The notes under the pieces are model-generated. The model was not told the DNA's origin and made no database searches. It saw nothing but the letters and a program-made list of their open reading frames with translations. Below are positions 23,481-37,532 of a stretch of DNA of 64,000 bases, piece by piece (positions within the stretch are counted from its first letter, which is position 1; each line of letters starts with the position of its first letter). Source of the stretch: Artemisia argyi (Eukaryota; Streptophyta; Magnoliopsida; Asterales; Asteraceae). The position numbers and the translations under genes were made by a program. The stretch is from NCBI GenBank assembly GCA_030686995.1, contig CM060680.1, forward strand, positions 203,967,322-204,031,321, in the 5' to 3' direction.

Positions 23481-23562
23481 TCTCAAATTGTAATTTGTTA
23501 AATGACACTTATTTGAATGAAATTGTTATCGAGTGGTTAAATGTGTTTATTTATTTATTTAA

Positions 23563-23563
<1 letters not shown>

Positions 23564-23640
<77 letters not shown>

Positions 23641-23641
23641 T
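23564..23641. repeat. (ATT)n microsatellite
   Basis: About 25 units between the transposase stop and the next gene. Leucine or tyrosine runs translated from it are artefacts. Confidence 0.95.
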
Positions 23642-23740
23642 TTGTATAAATTGTTATTTATTTCAATGTGTGTGTATATGCGTATATGTGTATATGTGTT
23701 TCTTCACTAATTATGTTTTCTTGTACTAGTACGTTTACAG

Positions 23741-25621
<1,881 letters not shown>

Positions 25622-26034
25622 CGTATGGGTTGTTTGGGTTGATTTATATTTGTTTTGGGTTATGGACAAATGTTTGGATAGTTTCATGGATTATTATGTC
25701 TTTATGTAGTTTATGTGTTAGGATTCCCGCTACATTGTTCCCACGTATAGTTTTGTAGCATATAGCGGATAGCTAGCTTATGTAGTGATCATGTGATAAC
25801 GGTTTTTGAACCGTATTTTGCGAATTTGGATACAAACACATGATTATGTTAATTTTTAACAAATTTGGATATGTATCATATTATGCTTGGCGAATTTGTG
25901 ACTTGAGTGTCTTGTGGTGTTTTAATTAGATTATATACAAGTTGTGGATTTGTAGTGATAATGTAGATTTTTTCCGGAAAAAATCTGGAAATTACCCATT
26001 TTGCAGCAATTTGCTGCAAAATGGGTCAGTCACT

Positions 26035-26420
26035 TTTAGCGGGGACATGTCCCTGCCAAAAGGTTGCTGCATTATTAGTGAGCACAACTTTCAGCGGGGA
26101 CACGTCCCCGCTAAAAGTGAGTACCATTTACGTGTAAAATACTTTCAGCGGGGAAGTGTCCCCGCCAAAAGTGTGCAACATTTACTTTATAAAATACTTT
26201 CAGCGGGGACATGTCCCCGCCAAAAGTGTTGTCACGCTGGCAAGTTTGACCTGACCAAATTTATCCACGCTGGCAGTGGGGGTCCCACGTGTCACCACCA
26301 AAAGAGAGGTTCGTCGCCGCCGAAAGTTTACAGCGTAGGGCTTTAGCCGAGGCACTTTCGGCGGGAACATGTCCCCGCCGAAAGTGTTGGGCGGGGACAT
26401 GTCCCCGCCGAAAGTGTTAG
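26035..26420. promoter_or_regulatory. Right subterminal palindrome cluster of CACTA 1
   Basis: Six sites, the clearest at about 26201-26226 and 26389-26418 (GGCGGGGACATGTCCCCGCC), separated by about 30-130 bp. They mirror the left cluster and mark the right side of the element. Confidence 0.8.
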
Positions 26421-26430
26421 ACAATAAGCA

Positions 26431-26721
26431 ACAAATAATCAGCAACAATTTGTGCCTAACCTGCCCCTATTTTTAACATGTTGTGGTGTTCGGATTGCAT
26501 ACTTATGGACTGTGGTTATCTGCCAATGACGAAAAATGCCAGAACACGAAATTATAGAGTACACGTGATGAGATAGTTTATATCATTAATTTCTTTTATT
26601 CAGAATATATTGTGATTTTGCCTTGAAGAAAACATAGTTTATTGGTAATTCTAACATGTAGTACCGACTGATTCGAGTATAATAATTTTGAATAAAATTA
26701 TACGTGTAAGACAATTAAAAG

Positions 26722-26785
<64 letters not shown>

Positions 26786-27534
26786 ATTAGAATAAAGGTC
26801 AGGTGATCATAGACAAATATTTAAAGATTCATGTGTTTTGGTACCATTAATCATATTTCGACAATTGAATATGAGAAAAAATGCTAATGTCGATTAGAAA
26901 ATCTTGGCATATAGCTTATGGAAAGCTTAAGAGTTATGATTTCATGGAATCTAACAAGATCTTTCGCAAACATTTGTTATGAGAGACAAACACGCGTCAT
27001 GTAGTCCGTTGGGATTAAATATTTGGTGAATTTCAGTCAAATAGATGTCACTCGTAGTTTTTGTTGGTGTTGTTAACTTCATAAGCATTAAGTTGGTAAT
27101 AAAGGTTTGATGATTAGAGACAAATAGACGTCACTTGTAGTCTTTCTTAGAGCGTCTACTAAAACTAGATTGTTGTCGTTTTGAGCCAATAAGACCTAAA
27201 GACGAAATCAAGTACTAATACAAATTACAGAAAGTAGTATTAAGGGATTATTTGGGTTACCTAAACACATGAAAATGATATGCAACTACTCCTACAATAA
27301 CAAGTGAAAAAATGAATTCAATGTACTAAACTTGAAGATTAATAAGCTAAGAAAAATGCTAAATCCTCCTACAATGTTATGAATTTTAGTGGGTGTTGTT
27401 GTCGTATAGTAGTGAAGAGTTGAGATAAATGAAAAACTCATACATGTCATAGAACCTATCAACCAATCATAGCCACCCATTTATACTTTTCACATTTTTT
27501 TTTCAAAACAAAATATCTTGCAAACGAAAAATAT
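26431..27534. other. Intergenic stretch, no gene seen
   Basis: Flank right of CACTA 1, with an (AT)n tract at about 26724-26783. No gene recognised. Confidence 0.5.
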
Positions 27535-27951
27535 TCAAGCTACAAAAAAAAAATACCATCGCGACGAGAATTAAATGATATTTCTATAGATATGCATTGT
27601 TATATACTTTTGACGAACTTATTTTTTTTTTAATTTTCACCCAGAAAGAATCATAATTTTCACCCAGAAAGAATCATATATGATTCGTAAAAAATTATAT
27701 ATGATTCGTTTCTTACGAATCATATATGATTCTTACGAAATCATATATGATTCTTACGAATCATATATGATTCGTAAGAATCATATATGATTTGTTAAAA
27801 TTGAATCATATATGATTCTTACGAATCATATATGATTTTTCTGGGAAAAAAAATTCATCGAAAAAAAAAATTCGTCGAAAGTATATAACAATGCATGTCT
27901 ATAGAAAGATAATTTAATTCTCGTCGCGATGGTATTTTTTTTGTAGCTTGA
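27535..27951. mobile_element. Foldback MITE with about 80-bp terminal inverted repeats
   Basis: The left end is TCAAGCTACAAAAAAAAAAT, then ACCATCGCGACGAGAATTAA; the right end is its complement, with small differences, out to about 80 bp. The centre is an array of AATCATATATGATT palindromes linked by CTTACG/CGTAAG. I found no clear target duplication, so the superfamily is open; long inverted repeats point to a Mutator-type element. Confidence 0.75.
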
Positions 27952-28540
27952 CGATTTACGGTTTGTATCATTTATAGTAAAAACACATAGATAATACAAT
28001 GGCCGTAAAAAATAAAAAAGTATTGGAATTTTTGCTCTGATGGGTATCGAAGACATATAGGGTACAAGAGGCAGACATAACCATAAGACCAAACATCCCA
28101 ACTATTAGTATGTGACAATGGTTTTTTATTTAACTGACAAAACGTTTGAAAGACACTTTTTGATTTGTTACTTTTGTTGCATTATTTTGCATATGGTTTA
28201 CATGGAGATCAGGTACTCTATCTCTATGATTGCACGACTCACCGTCGCCACTGTATTCCGTCGTACAGCAACCTTCATTGCGCCACCATCACTTCGACGC
28301 CGGTCAGTTTCAACCACAACTGCAGTTCATTCACAAACGCTACGTCATCAATGCTCTTGTTCAGTTTAATTAATTATATTTAAAATTTTAATTATTTATT
28401 TTATTTAGTTATCAGGTGGAGGTAATGCGATATAATGAATTTGAGGGGTTTTTTTAGTAGCATTAATTTGTGTTGCGTAATTGAGAGCGAAGAAGTAGAT
28501 TGCATTGCATTTTATAAGTAGCGGTATATTAGTCAAACAA
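27952..28540. other. Intergenic stretch, no gene seen
   Basis: Two overlapping ORFs of 72-85 codons near 28112-28383 show no recognisable domain. Confidence 0.4.
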
Positions 28541-28544
28541 TATG

Positions 28545-28815
28545 TACTATATATTATGTGTATTGCTATTAGAGACAACTAATAATATGTTGATCATAAT
28601 AATAAAAGATAAAGTGTACAGAACGATACCATGAACCGTCTGATTGTCAGACTCCAAGAACACAAACAAGGAAAAAAAGTGTAGTATATATTATGTGTAT
28701 TGCTATTAGAGACAAACAAATAATATGTTGATCACAACAATAAAAGATAAAGTGTTGAAACGATACCATGAACCGTTTGATTGTTAGACTCCAAGAACAC
28801 AAACAAGGAAAATGT
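28545..28815. repeat. Tandem duplication of about 138 bp
   Basis: The block from TATATATTATGTGTATTGCT to CCAAGAACACAAACAAGG is present twice, at about 28545 and 28684, with a few differences. Confidence 0.85.
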
Positions 28816-30100
28816 TGAGGCCTGTTATATTCACAGTTTCATTAAGACAGATGTGTCCTCTCCACGGTGCTTGAGAAATCATGAGCATCTATCTCCCAGG
28901 ATACAACAACAACGAATAACCTCGTTAGCACAAACGAGTTATTAAGGCGAACCAATATGTTCCTTCACTCTATTACAAACCGATACAAAGATGAAAGAAG
29001 AGCACACGTTGGGGTTGTTGATACAAAAGTTGAGCGTTCCTAGTTTGTGTGTCTTCAAAGATGAAAGAAGAGCACACAATTTATAGGGAATAATGATGGA
29101 GGTAAATGGTCACATTAGTTACCAAAAACTAATGTCTCATGAATTAAAATTAATCATACATTAATTTTATTCTTAATTCACATTAGTATGTTTGATGACA
29201 TCATCAATTGTCATTCAACATTTTTTTTGAACATAAATTTCATTTCACTCCTCACAAATGGAGGTAATTTGAACACAACAAGTCACATCAAACATAATGG
29301 GCAAAATCGAAACCGACTTGCCAAACAAAATACACAAGGTAACAAGTTTAGTCAAAACAAGACATGCACCATAATAGTTGTGACACACTACAACAACACC
29401 ATACAAGGGTGGGGGGAATCACCAGTGTGAGCTTTTGGTAGACACAACCATATGAAGGTGTAGCTTGACAAAAGTACATAAAACATACAAATGGAGATAC
29501 AACTAAGCATCCTTAAAGGAGCCAGACCTAAACCTAACAGATCTAAAGTTGAAACCCAAGGTAGCATCAAGCCATCGATGACGGACCACAACAGATCTGA
29601 GCAGAAGAGACCGGAAGGCAACTGATCTGAGCAGAACAGCGGTGGCGGCAGCGAGCGGCGGCAATTGGGAGATGACAGATCTGTGGTAAGGATTTTTATT
29701 GAAGGAAGGGGAAAGTACAAAAGAGGTCCGGACGGTCGGCCGAAACCGACCGCCGGATTTATTTAGATAGGGGGTGAAGTTTGGTTGGTGGATATTTAGA
29801 GAGATGTTGGAGGAATTATTTTAGAGAGAGAGGTTGCTATGTGTGACTTGTCATTTAACATTTTGACCACATAATCCAATACAATATGTACTTATATTTT
29901 AATTTTTTAAATTTTAAGTAAATGTGTTTTCTCTTTACATGTAGTATATAGATTATAGATATAGAAGTAGATATACATGCAAACTTTCTCTAGCCAAAGC
30001 ATTGACCCATCAACGAGCTGAAATGTGTCAAGATTAAAGTTTTTGTAGATAATAAAATTCTCTCAGAAGACTGAGGCAATTAGAAAATTTTAAAGTGAAA
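28816..30100. other. Intergenic stretch, no gene seen
   Basis: A duplicated short block, ACAAAGATGAAAGAAGAGCA, lies near 28986 and 29057. A 110-codon minus ORF near 29388-29720 is repetitive and not recognised. Confidence 0.45.
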
Positions 30101-30103
30101 CTT

Positions 30104-30234
30104 GTTCCACATTGATTGTTGAAGAAAATTTAATGTGTTTATAGCTAAATCAATGGAACCGTTATTATGGTGTGGTGTACGACTTTGGGTACAATACTTA
30201 CTTTGGGATTCCAAGTTCTATCTCGCATCTTTTT
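30104..30234 (+). ncRNA. Candidate snRNA-promoter hairpin RNA locus L3
   Basis: GTTCCACATTG at 30104-30114, TTTATA at 30138-30143 (23 bp spacing), five T at 30230-30234. The arms pair weakly, the best part being GACTTTGG against CCAAGTT, so this copy may be decaying. Confidence 0.4.
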
Positions 30235-30429
30235 AGAAACTGTATTCGATTCGGCTACCATTTGCAAATTTTTAGAAACCGTATCCGATTCGGCTATCAT
30301 TTGCAAATCCTATGTTTGATTGTGTAAATTATTTAACTACCATTCTTTTCTTCACACGTAAAATGCAACTCAAATTTGTTACACAAGTAAACACACTTCT
30401 CCTACCCTTTTTTTAATACTAATATGAAC

Positions 30430-30552
30430 AAAAATTTATAATGTTTCTCCACCCGCACAGGTAGGCGGGGCGAGAAACAAAGAAAATTACTTAGTCCTCA
30501 AATTTGTCACTTATAAGAAACTTTACATTTTGTTTACCCACCAATGTCGGAA
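30430..30552 (-). ncRNA. Candidate snRNA-promoter hairpin RNA locus M3
   Basis: On the minus strand, TTCCGACATTG (one base off M1), CTTATAAG (30517-30510), then a strong hairpin at 30478-30442 in which GTTTCTC and CCCGC pair with GCGGG and GAGAAAC around a 2x2 mismatch. Five T lie at 30434-30430, 76 nt after the TATA-like box. The inner pairs differ from M1 but still match. Confidence 0.5.
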
Positions 30553-30898
30553 AAGTTCCACTTGTATTGCGTTTTCAAGCTATTTGCATCAAGTGTGGCT
30601 CACTTGGTCATTTTGAAAATCGATGGTTAATTTAAAACTTCATATTCGACATATCTCATCTTGTTGCAAAGCTCTCGGCAAGGAAAATGCAAACTCTCAA
30701 ACTAATACTACGTACTTATATAGATAACATATACATGTTATTGTATAATTAGTTTAGTGCGTAGTTGGCAGAAGTCATGTCTGAAAACATTTTTTCCAAC
30801 ATAAATATGATGTTAGTTAAGCATAGGAAGTATAAACAACGTATTTGATTGCATGTTGAATATATAACTATGCGAGTATGCGATGTTAGATAAGCATG

Positions 30899-30976
<78 letters not shown>

Positions 30977-31575
30977 GACGTATTCGATTGCACCATCTAG
31001 TGTAATATTAAATAAGATATAATCATACGTGTTGATCAACTAAATGATGTGATGTAGCTTACTGATACTTTTGCCCTTAAAAGTCATGTGAACACCATCT
31101 AGAGAACAAGAAAGTGAGCCAAAACGCATTAGCAAAAACCACCTTAAACTTCATCCTCTTCATGTCTGATCAAATGCGATGAGCAATGTAAAGATTAAAT
31201 CGTGCCGGAGGCACATAGTTTAACATATAAATATGTTAAGTTTGGTCATATTATACCTATGAAGCTCCAACGGGTTAAACATGAATAACTAAAAACTTAC
31301 TCTATCTATAACGATGCATTTCAAATGTTGCCTTGTTTAATTTGTTATATTCAATAAATAAATCATTTACTTTCATACAATGTTAGACAAAACAATGTTT
31401 TTGGGTCACGAAAATTGATGACTGAACCCATCTTGATCGATAGTACTTGTATTGACATGTTACCTTGTTCGTTCATGTCAATATCATTTTGTAACGATAA
31501 CACATAAAGAAAGCTTGTATCAAACCATGTTATTATGTCACCAATTTATTTGTACACCTCGAGAAAAGTAGTCAT
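30553..31575. repeat. Duplicated cassette body
   Basis: Matches the sequence after 10330 and after 54990 over several hundred bases, for example CCAAATGATGTGATGT and AAGTGAGCCAAAACGCA. An (AT)n tract at about 30903-30973 interrupts it. No ORF is conserved. Confidence 0.65.
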
Positions 31576-31579
31576 TTTA

Positions 31580-31795
31580 GAGTACATGTAATGTTTATAC
31601 AAACTCATTACAAAACAACAGCAAAAAAAAGTACTCGTAATGGATTTCATGATACGCCCGTGTTGGATAACTATCGTAGTTTATTTTAGGGTACATGTAA
31701 TGTTTATACAAACTCATTACAAAACAACAGCAAAAAAAAGTACTCGTAATGGATTTCATGATACGCCCGTGTTGGATAACTATCGTAGTTTATTT
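31580..31795. repeat. Tandem duplication, 109-bp period
   Basis: Two nearly identical copies, starting GTACATGTAATGTTTATACA at 31582 and 31691. The repeat includes the junction between cassette DNA and an inserted element. Confidence 0.9.
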
Positions 31796-31910
31796 ATTAC
31801 TAGTATGTTTTATTAGGATAAGTGTTGGAGTCATTGTTTAGGATATGTCTTGAGTCATGTGAGGATAAGTCTTATCACTACAAGAATCAGGAGAACAGGC
31901 GACGAGCGCA

Positions 31911-32405
31911 ATGCCGACGACTCAATATCGTCGGCACCATACGCTAAACGACAAAAAACTGGCTTGACCCAGGCAAGGCTGCGTTGAATTTTTAATCTAG
32001 AATTATACCGACGTCATGTCGTCGGTACAATAACAACATGTTTGACTTTTGATAAACCTGGTGAAAAAAAAGGCGGGAATTTGACCGCCAAAACACGTGC
32101 CGACGTCATGTCGTCGGTGATATATAAATACACAAATAATTGTGGTTAGCGTGGGATTAACCAATGATTAATAATTAATAGCCCCCTAGTTTAAAAACGC
32201 CGACGACATGACGTCGGCAACAATTTGAGTCAAAATTTGGTTTTTTCCTTTAGTGAGTTATAGCGAATAATTGGGCGGGGTTTTTTCCCGCCTTAACTAC
32301 GCCGACGACATGACGTCGGCACTTATTTTAACCGCGTGTGCATTATAACAAATAATTGAGCGGGAATTTTCCCGCGTTTTTTTCCCGTCGACATGTCGAC
32401 GGGAA
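31911..32405. promoter_or_regulatory. Left subterminal palindrome cluster of CACTA 2
   Basis: Six sites built on GCCGACGACATGTCGTCGGC or close variants (for example GCCGACGACATGACGTCGGC near 32200 and 32302). They take the place of the GGGGACATGTCCCC sites of element 1. Confidence 0.8.
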
Positions 32406-32596
32406 TATCTCTCCCAAAATTCAGGCTATATATAACCTAACAAATATATTCCCGTCTCATTTTTTACCTATATACATTCTCACAAAATCATTTCCGTCTC
32501 ATTTTACACATCTACATATACATTTTCACAAAATTATTTCTGTCTCATTTTACACATCTCACAAATAATTCAATCGTCAATTCTTACAAGACACAC

Positions 32597-33016
32597 ATGA
32601 CTTGGCGTGGTTGCACAGTTGAAGAGGAGTACTCAAAAATCTTGTCACACGAGCTCCTCTTTAATGAAGTTATGTTAACTTTTGGTCATTCAGTTTATGA
32701 GGAATATGGTGATTTTAAGGATGCTGAACCGTGTATGAGAGACAAGATTATCGAATGGTGTAGGAAAAAGCCGTACTACAAAGAGTACATGGACGAGCTA
32801 GATGCTGCTGAAGCTCAAGCTGCTGCTGAAGCTCAAGTTGTTGCTGTTGGAGGTGACGACGAAGCTGAAAGTACGTTGGAAACAAAACTTGATAATCTGG
32901 GAAATAGGATCACAAATCTTGAAGCTACGTTTGCACATATCAAGGAAATGAGAGCAAGGAAGGGAAAAGATGGTGCGAGTTCGAGTAAAGCGGGAAGTAG
33001 CCGCAAAAAAAAATAA
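32597..33016 (+). CDS. Small CACTA-encoded charged protein (ORF A)
   Basis: 139 residues from the ATG at 32597; family not recognised. Visible parts: an N-terminal region with LSHELLFNEVM and MRDKIIEWCRKKPYYKEYMD, an acidic alanine-rich linker, a probable coiled coil (LDNLGNRITNLEATFAHIKE) and a basic Ser-rich tail ending SRKKK. The counterpart in element 1 has an early stop. Conservation between the two elements at amino-acid level supports a real gene. A DNA-binding or accessory role is only a guess from the basic ends and coiled coil. Confidence 0.65.
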   Translation: MTWRGCTVEEEYSKILSHELLFNEVMLTFGHSVYEEYGDFKDAEPCMRDKIIEWCRKKPYYKEYMDELDAAEAQAAAEAQVVAVGGDDEAESTLETKLDNLGNRITNLEATFAHIKEMRARKGKDGASSSKAGSSRKKK

Positions 33017-33321
33017 ACGGGTTGTTTCGTTTGGTTGTCGAGTTGTTTAGTTTGAGTTGTTTCCTTTCGTTGTTGAGTTGTTTAGTTTGGTTGTCGAGTT
33101 GTTTAGTTTGAGTCTATATGAAAATGCATGTGGTTAAGAACTCTTGCTTGTTTTAAATAAACAGTTTGCCCTTGTGTTTGATAATTATTGCTCCTTCAGT
33201 TCTAATTATTGCTCCATAACAACAACATTTTATTAAACAACAACAACAACAACATTTTATTAAACATCAAAAACATCAACAACAACAACAGCAAACAACA
33301 GCAACAACAACGATAACAGTA

Positions 33322-33853
33322 CTACATATGAAATTTATCCATGTCACCTACAAGGTCACGGAGTATTGCATCCGACTGACATGCGTGGTCGTGGTTGGGA
33401 TACGTTGCCATGTCAAGTTTTGCCTCCAGCACCCTTAATTTTGTCTCTAGTACCTGTTTTTGTGCCTCCAACACCTGTTTTTGTGCCTCCAGCAAGTTTA
33501 TTCTAAGATTTTTTTCATGACAGTTTGAGCACCTTTTTGGAGCAGATCCAGAACCGCTTGATGTTGAAGCTCCCAGAGAACCGATCATCATTTTAGCGAG
33601 TCGTTCCTCCTTCCATAAAAAAAATTATATCCATGGTCGTCCGTCCCAGGCTGTTAAAGAGTAAAAATTATTATTTTTAACAACTAATTAACCAAATTAT
33701 TTAAAGAAAAAATATGTAATTGTTCACCTGCGAGAAAGGACACGCATAGTATAGTTTACCACGGGAGTAAGATTTACACGATTCTCGCAGAATCACGTCT
33801 CCTCGTTCACAAGGACAAGGAAAAGCTTCAAATTCTGCCATCTTCTTCACCAT
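33322..33853 (-). pseudogene. GRF-type zinc-finger gene of CACTA 2, frameshifted
   Basis: Two exons, 33853-33728 and 33650-33322. Exon 1 has CPCERGDVILRESCKSYSRG and KLYYACPFSQ. Exon 2 continues GTDDHGYNFF; then a run of eight T (in gene sense) puts the frame off by one before LWKEERLAKM. The C-terminal helix (CSNCHEKNLRINLLEAQKQV and a repeat LEAQKQVLE) and the end ACQSDAILRDL match element 1. The gene faces ORF A. Confidence 0.65.
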
Positions 33854-34041
33854 GATAACAGTGTATGTTTGTGGTTGTGAGGTTGAGTGGTTGTGAGTGG
33901 TGGAATCGTGACCGGGGTGGCCCGATCTACAAGTTGAGGTGATAAAAGGTGGTGGCCGGGAAAAGATTCCGACGGCCGGAAACTGATGGTGTCGCCAGAA
34001 AACGAAAACTGCTAGAGTGTGTGAGAGAGAGATAGTAAGAT

Positions 34042-34043
<2 letters not shown>

Positions 34044-34118
<75 letters not shown>
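34044..34118. repeat. (GT)n microsatellite
   Basis: About 37 GT units. Confidence 0.95.
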
Positions 34119-34119
<1 letters not shown>

Positions 34120-34147
34120 ATATTGTGAGGATGAGTTAGGTAGGGAA

Positions 34148-35312
34148 AACCATGCTCGTTCGTTTAACATCTCGTGTATAACCATTTCATCTTGACTCGT
34201 TCGTTTAACATCTCTTGTATAACCATAGTCGTTCGTTTAACATCTCGTGTCAAAAAGAAAAACAACAAAAAACCAAATTTAAAATTAGTGATAGCTTCTA
34301 TTTAATAGATTCTATTTTTTTTTTTTTTTAATTTTCATCATTTTCATAATTTTCTTAATTTTCTGTCACCTTAAAGTATTTTCAATAATTTTCTTATATC
34401 AATAATATCTGACGGTTTATCCCCAATCACATCTCGAATCGTTCGTTTAACATCTCATGTAGAACCATAGAATCTCGACTCGTCTGTCTAACATCTCGTG
34501 TATAACCATAGCATCTCGACTTGTTCGTTTAACATCTCGTGTATAACCATACCATCTCGGGTCGTTCGTTTAACATCTCATGTACAACCATAGCATCTCG
34601 ACTCGTGCGATATTGTACTCCTCCTCCTCCTCCTCCTCCGACACCACTACCACCTCCTCCTCCGGCGATTATCAACACCACCACACCACACCACCTCCTC
34701 CTCCTCCAGCGATTATCAACACCACGTACACCACCACACCACACCACACCACACCGCAGCTCAGATCGTTCGTTCATTTAACATCTCATGTATAACCATT
34801 GCATCTCAGATCGTTTGTTCTACATCTCATGTAGAACCGTAACATCTCGGCTCATTTGTTAAACATCTCGTGTATAACCATAACATCTCGGCTCATTCGT
34901 TAAACATCTCGTGTATAACCATAACATCTCGGCTCGTTCGTTAAACATCTCGTGTATAACCATAACATCTCGGCTCGTTCGTTAATCATCTCGTGTATAA
35001 CCATAATATCTCGGCTTGTTCGTTAAACATCTCGTGTAAAACCATAACATCTCGTGTACAACCATAACATCTCGGTTTGTTCGTTAAACATCTCGTGTAA
35101 AACCATAACATCTCGGATCATTCGTTTAACATCTCGTGTACAACCATAACATCTCGGCTCGTTCGTTAAACATCTAGTGTAGAACCGTAACATCTTGGCT
35201 CGTTCGTTAATCATCTAGTGTAGAACCATAACATCTCGGCTCGTTCATTAAACATCTCGTGTATAACCATAACATCTCGGCTCGTTCGTTAAACATCTAG
35301 TGTATAACCATA
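34148..35312. repeat. 41-bp minisatellite array of CACTA 2
   Basis: The same unit as in element 1 (CATCTCGTGTATAACCATA with TCGTTCGTTAAA variants), in the same orientation but more diverged. It is interrupted at about 34245-34430 and by a CTCCTC/CACCAC-rich block at 34615-34760. ORFs through it are artefacts. Confidence 0.9.
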
Positions 35313-35316
35313 AAAA

Positions 35317-35625
35317 ATTTAACTACTTATTTTTTATTTTATAAAACTATTTTTATTTTAATTTTAATTTTATAAAAGTATTTATAATAAATAAAAAATT
35401 TAAGTACTTATTTTTTATTTTATAAAACTATTTTTATTTTAATTTTAATTTTATAAAAGTATTTATAATAAATAAAAAATTTAACTACTTATTTTTTTAT
35501 TTTATAAAACTATTTTTATTTTTATTTTAATTTTATAAAAGTATTTATAATAAATAAAAAAATTAACTACTTATTTTTTTATTTTATAAAACTATTTCTT
35601 ATAATTTTATAAAAGTATTTATAAC
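35317..35625. repeat. AT-rich tandem repeat, about 82-bp period, four copies
   Basis: The block AACTACTTATTTTTTATTTT with ATAAAAGTATTTATAATAAA recurs four times. It is not present in element 1. Confidence 0.85.
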
Positions 35626-35629
35626 ATTA

Positions 35630-35745
35630 CCGTCGACGTGTCGTCGGTAATATAACCGCCAAAATTTTTGCCAAAATTTCACACATCCCGCCAAACTAGA
35701 AACGACAAATTTCTTTACATTCTCGACGACATGACGTCGGGAACA
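35630..35745. promoter_or_regulatory. Internal palindrome sites of CACTA 2
   Basis: ACCGTCGACGTGTCGTCGGT and TCGACGACATGACGTCGGG, at the place that matches 15772-15905 of element 1. A further site, CCCGACGACATGTCACCGAC, is near 36336. Confidence 0.65.
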
Positions 35746-35814
35746 TTAATAGATATAACAAAAATAGATCTGGTCAACACTTAGAAGAAAAAAAACGTAT
35801 AACTTTTTCTTCTC

Positions 35815-36500
35815 TTGAAGACACGCCGGCGATTCACTACCTCCGACACCACTACCACTACTCCACCACTACCACAGCTCCACCATCACTACACCCCACC
35901 ACCTCCGACAGCACAGCTCCACCTCCGACACCACCGCAGCTCCACCACAGCTCCACTCAACCCCTCCTCCTCCGACACGCCGGCGATTCACTACCTCCGA
36001 CACCACTACCACCTCCGACACCACTACCACTACTCCACCACAACCACAGCTCCACCATCACTACACCCCACCACCTCCGACACCACAGCTCCACCTCCGA
36101 CACCACCGCAGCTCCACCACAGCTCCACTCAACCCCTCCTCCTCCTCTTCTCATGTTTAATTCACTCCTCAACCCCTCCTTTGTTTAATTCTTCTTCTTC
36201 CCCACTTCTTCTTCTTCAACAAAACAGCCGAGACACCACAGCAGGTAATTTTGATTTTTATTAGTTTTGTTTTTTGTTAATTTTGTTTAATCTTAGAGGT
36301 AATTTTGATTTTGATTTTTTTAAACTTTTGGTATCCCGACGACATGTCACCGACAACAGTTTTTTAATAACTTTTTATATATTAATATGCTCTCTTTTAA
36401 TATAGCCCGAGCCCGAGACCGCAGCCCGAGACCACAGCCAGGAGCCCGAGACTGCAGCCCGAGACCACAGCCAAGAGCCCGAGACTACCGAGACAGTATG
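35815..36500 (+). other. Probable non-coding leader region of the CACTA 2 transposase transcript
   Basis: CCACCACCTCCGACACCAC-type repeats, then exon-like blocks rich in CCCGAGACCACAGCC. The 149-codon ORF is low complexity with no conserved frame in element 1, so I do not call it a protein. Confidence 0.4.
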
Positions 36501-36539
36501 TTGTTATATATGTTTGTGTTAAATCTTGCGTGAAATGTT

Positions 36540-36690
36540 TGTGAAATGTTGTGTTTAAAAATCAGTTGGTGTAGGATAGAAGTAGGGCGCGTTAGCTGCT
36601 AAATGTTTGTGAAATGTTGCGTTTAAAAATCAGTTGGTGTAGGATAGAAGTAGGGCGCGTTAGCTGCTAAATGTTTGTGAAATGTTGTGT
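36540..36690. repeat. Tandem duplication, about 67-bp period
   Basis: TTTAAAAATCAGTTGGTGTA occurs twice, with a partial third unit. Confidence 0.85.
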
Positions 36691-37118
36691 GAAATGTTCC
36701 ACTTATTTTCTGCACAAATAGGGCGTTAAGTGACACTTAGTTATGATACAAAACAAATGGATGGGCATGAACTTCTCGAGCATTTTAGAGTATTCTTGCT
36801 AAATATGTTGATTAGGTAATAGAAACATAAATATACATTCTATTTAGAATGTCCTATTTGAATTTCATGTAAACGTGAAAATCATTTATAAATCTATTGC
36901 AATAGAGTCTGATTTTTCGTTAAAGAATTGAATGCTCTTGTTTGGGATTAATACTCGATTAGTGTAACATTTGGACTTTATCATATGGACTGTGATTTGG
37001 ACTTTATCATAACGTTTTGTGGTGAATCAATTGCAAAAGTGTAACATGTATTTATATTCTATTAATTGTTTAACTTTATTATATTGTTAGACTTTTGTGA
37101 ATGTTTTAGGATTTTAGT

Positions 37119-37431
37119 GATTAATTTCGGAAAGTCCCCGTCCGAAGTTAATCATCCTATAGAAAACCCGTCCGGAATTAATTTATTAGAAATTAATTTC
37201 GGAAAGTCCCCTGTTTGGGACTGCTTTTTGAATGTTTTGTCTCATTTAGGATATGGATGTGTATAACTGATTTACTATTTGAGATTATTTCGACAGTGTT
37301 TCTCTTTTACTCCTACGAATATGTCCATCTTAATACACATATTTGGGGAGTTGAGGGGAAATGCTGCCGAAATTTTCTCAAATAGTAAATCAGTTATACA
37401 TATTCATATATGGGACGAATCATTCAAAGAG
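37119..37431 (+). other. Structured leader of the CACTA 2 transposase: three hairpins
   Basis: The same three hairpins as 19388-19698. Hairpin 1 is GATTAATTTCGGA with TCCGAAGTTAATC, where element 1 has a T-A pair instead of C-G. Arms of hairpin 3 are about 37224-37325 and 37336-37431. Confidence 0.8.
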
Positions 37432-37532
37432 TGGGTTAGGATTGCCTTCCATAGTTGCGCTAGGTGAATAAAACAACTCGTAATCATTAATTAAGTGCAT
37501 ATAATAACCGATTGCATCATAAAAATGCAGTT

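Noticed and set aside
26073..26078. TAGTG as possible right end of CACTA 1
   Set aside because: Five more palindromic sites lie beyond it and there is no TAA duplication after it, so it is internal.
34529..36264. Proline/threonine/serine-rich ORFs on both strands
   Set aside because: They come from CACCAC and CTCCTC repeats, have no conserved frame between the two CACTA elements and overlap each other.
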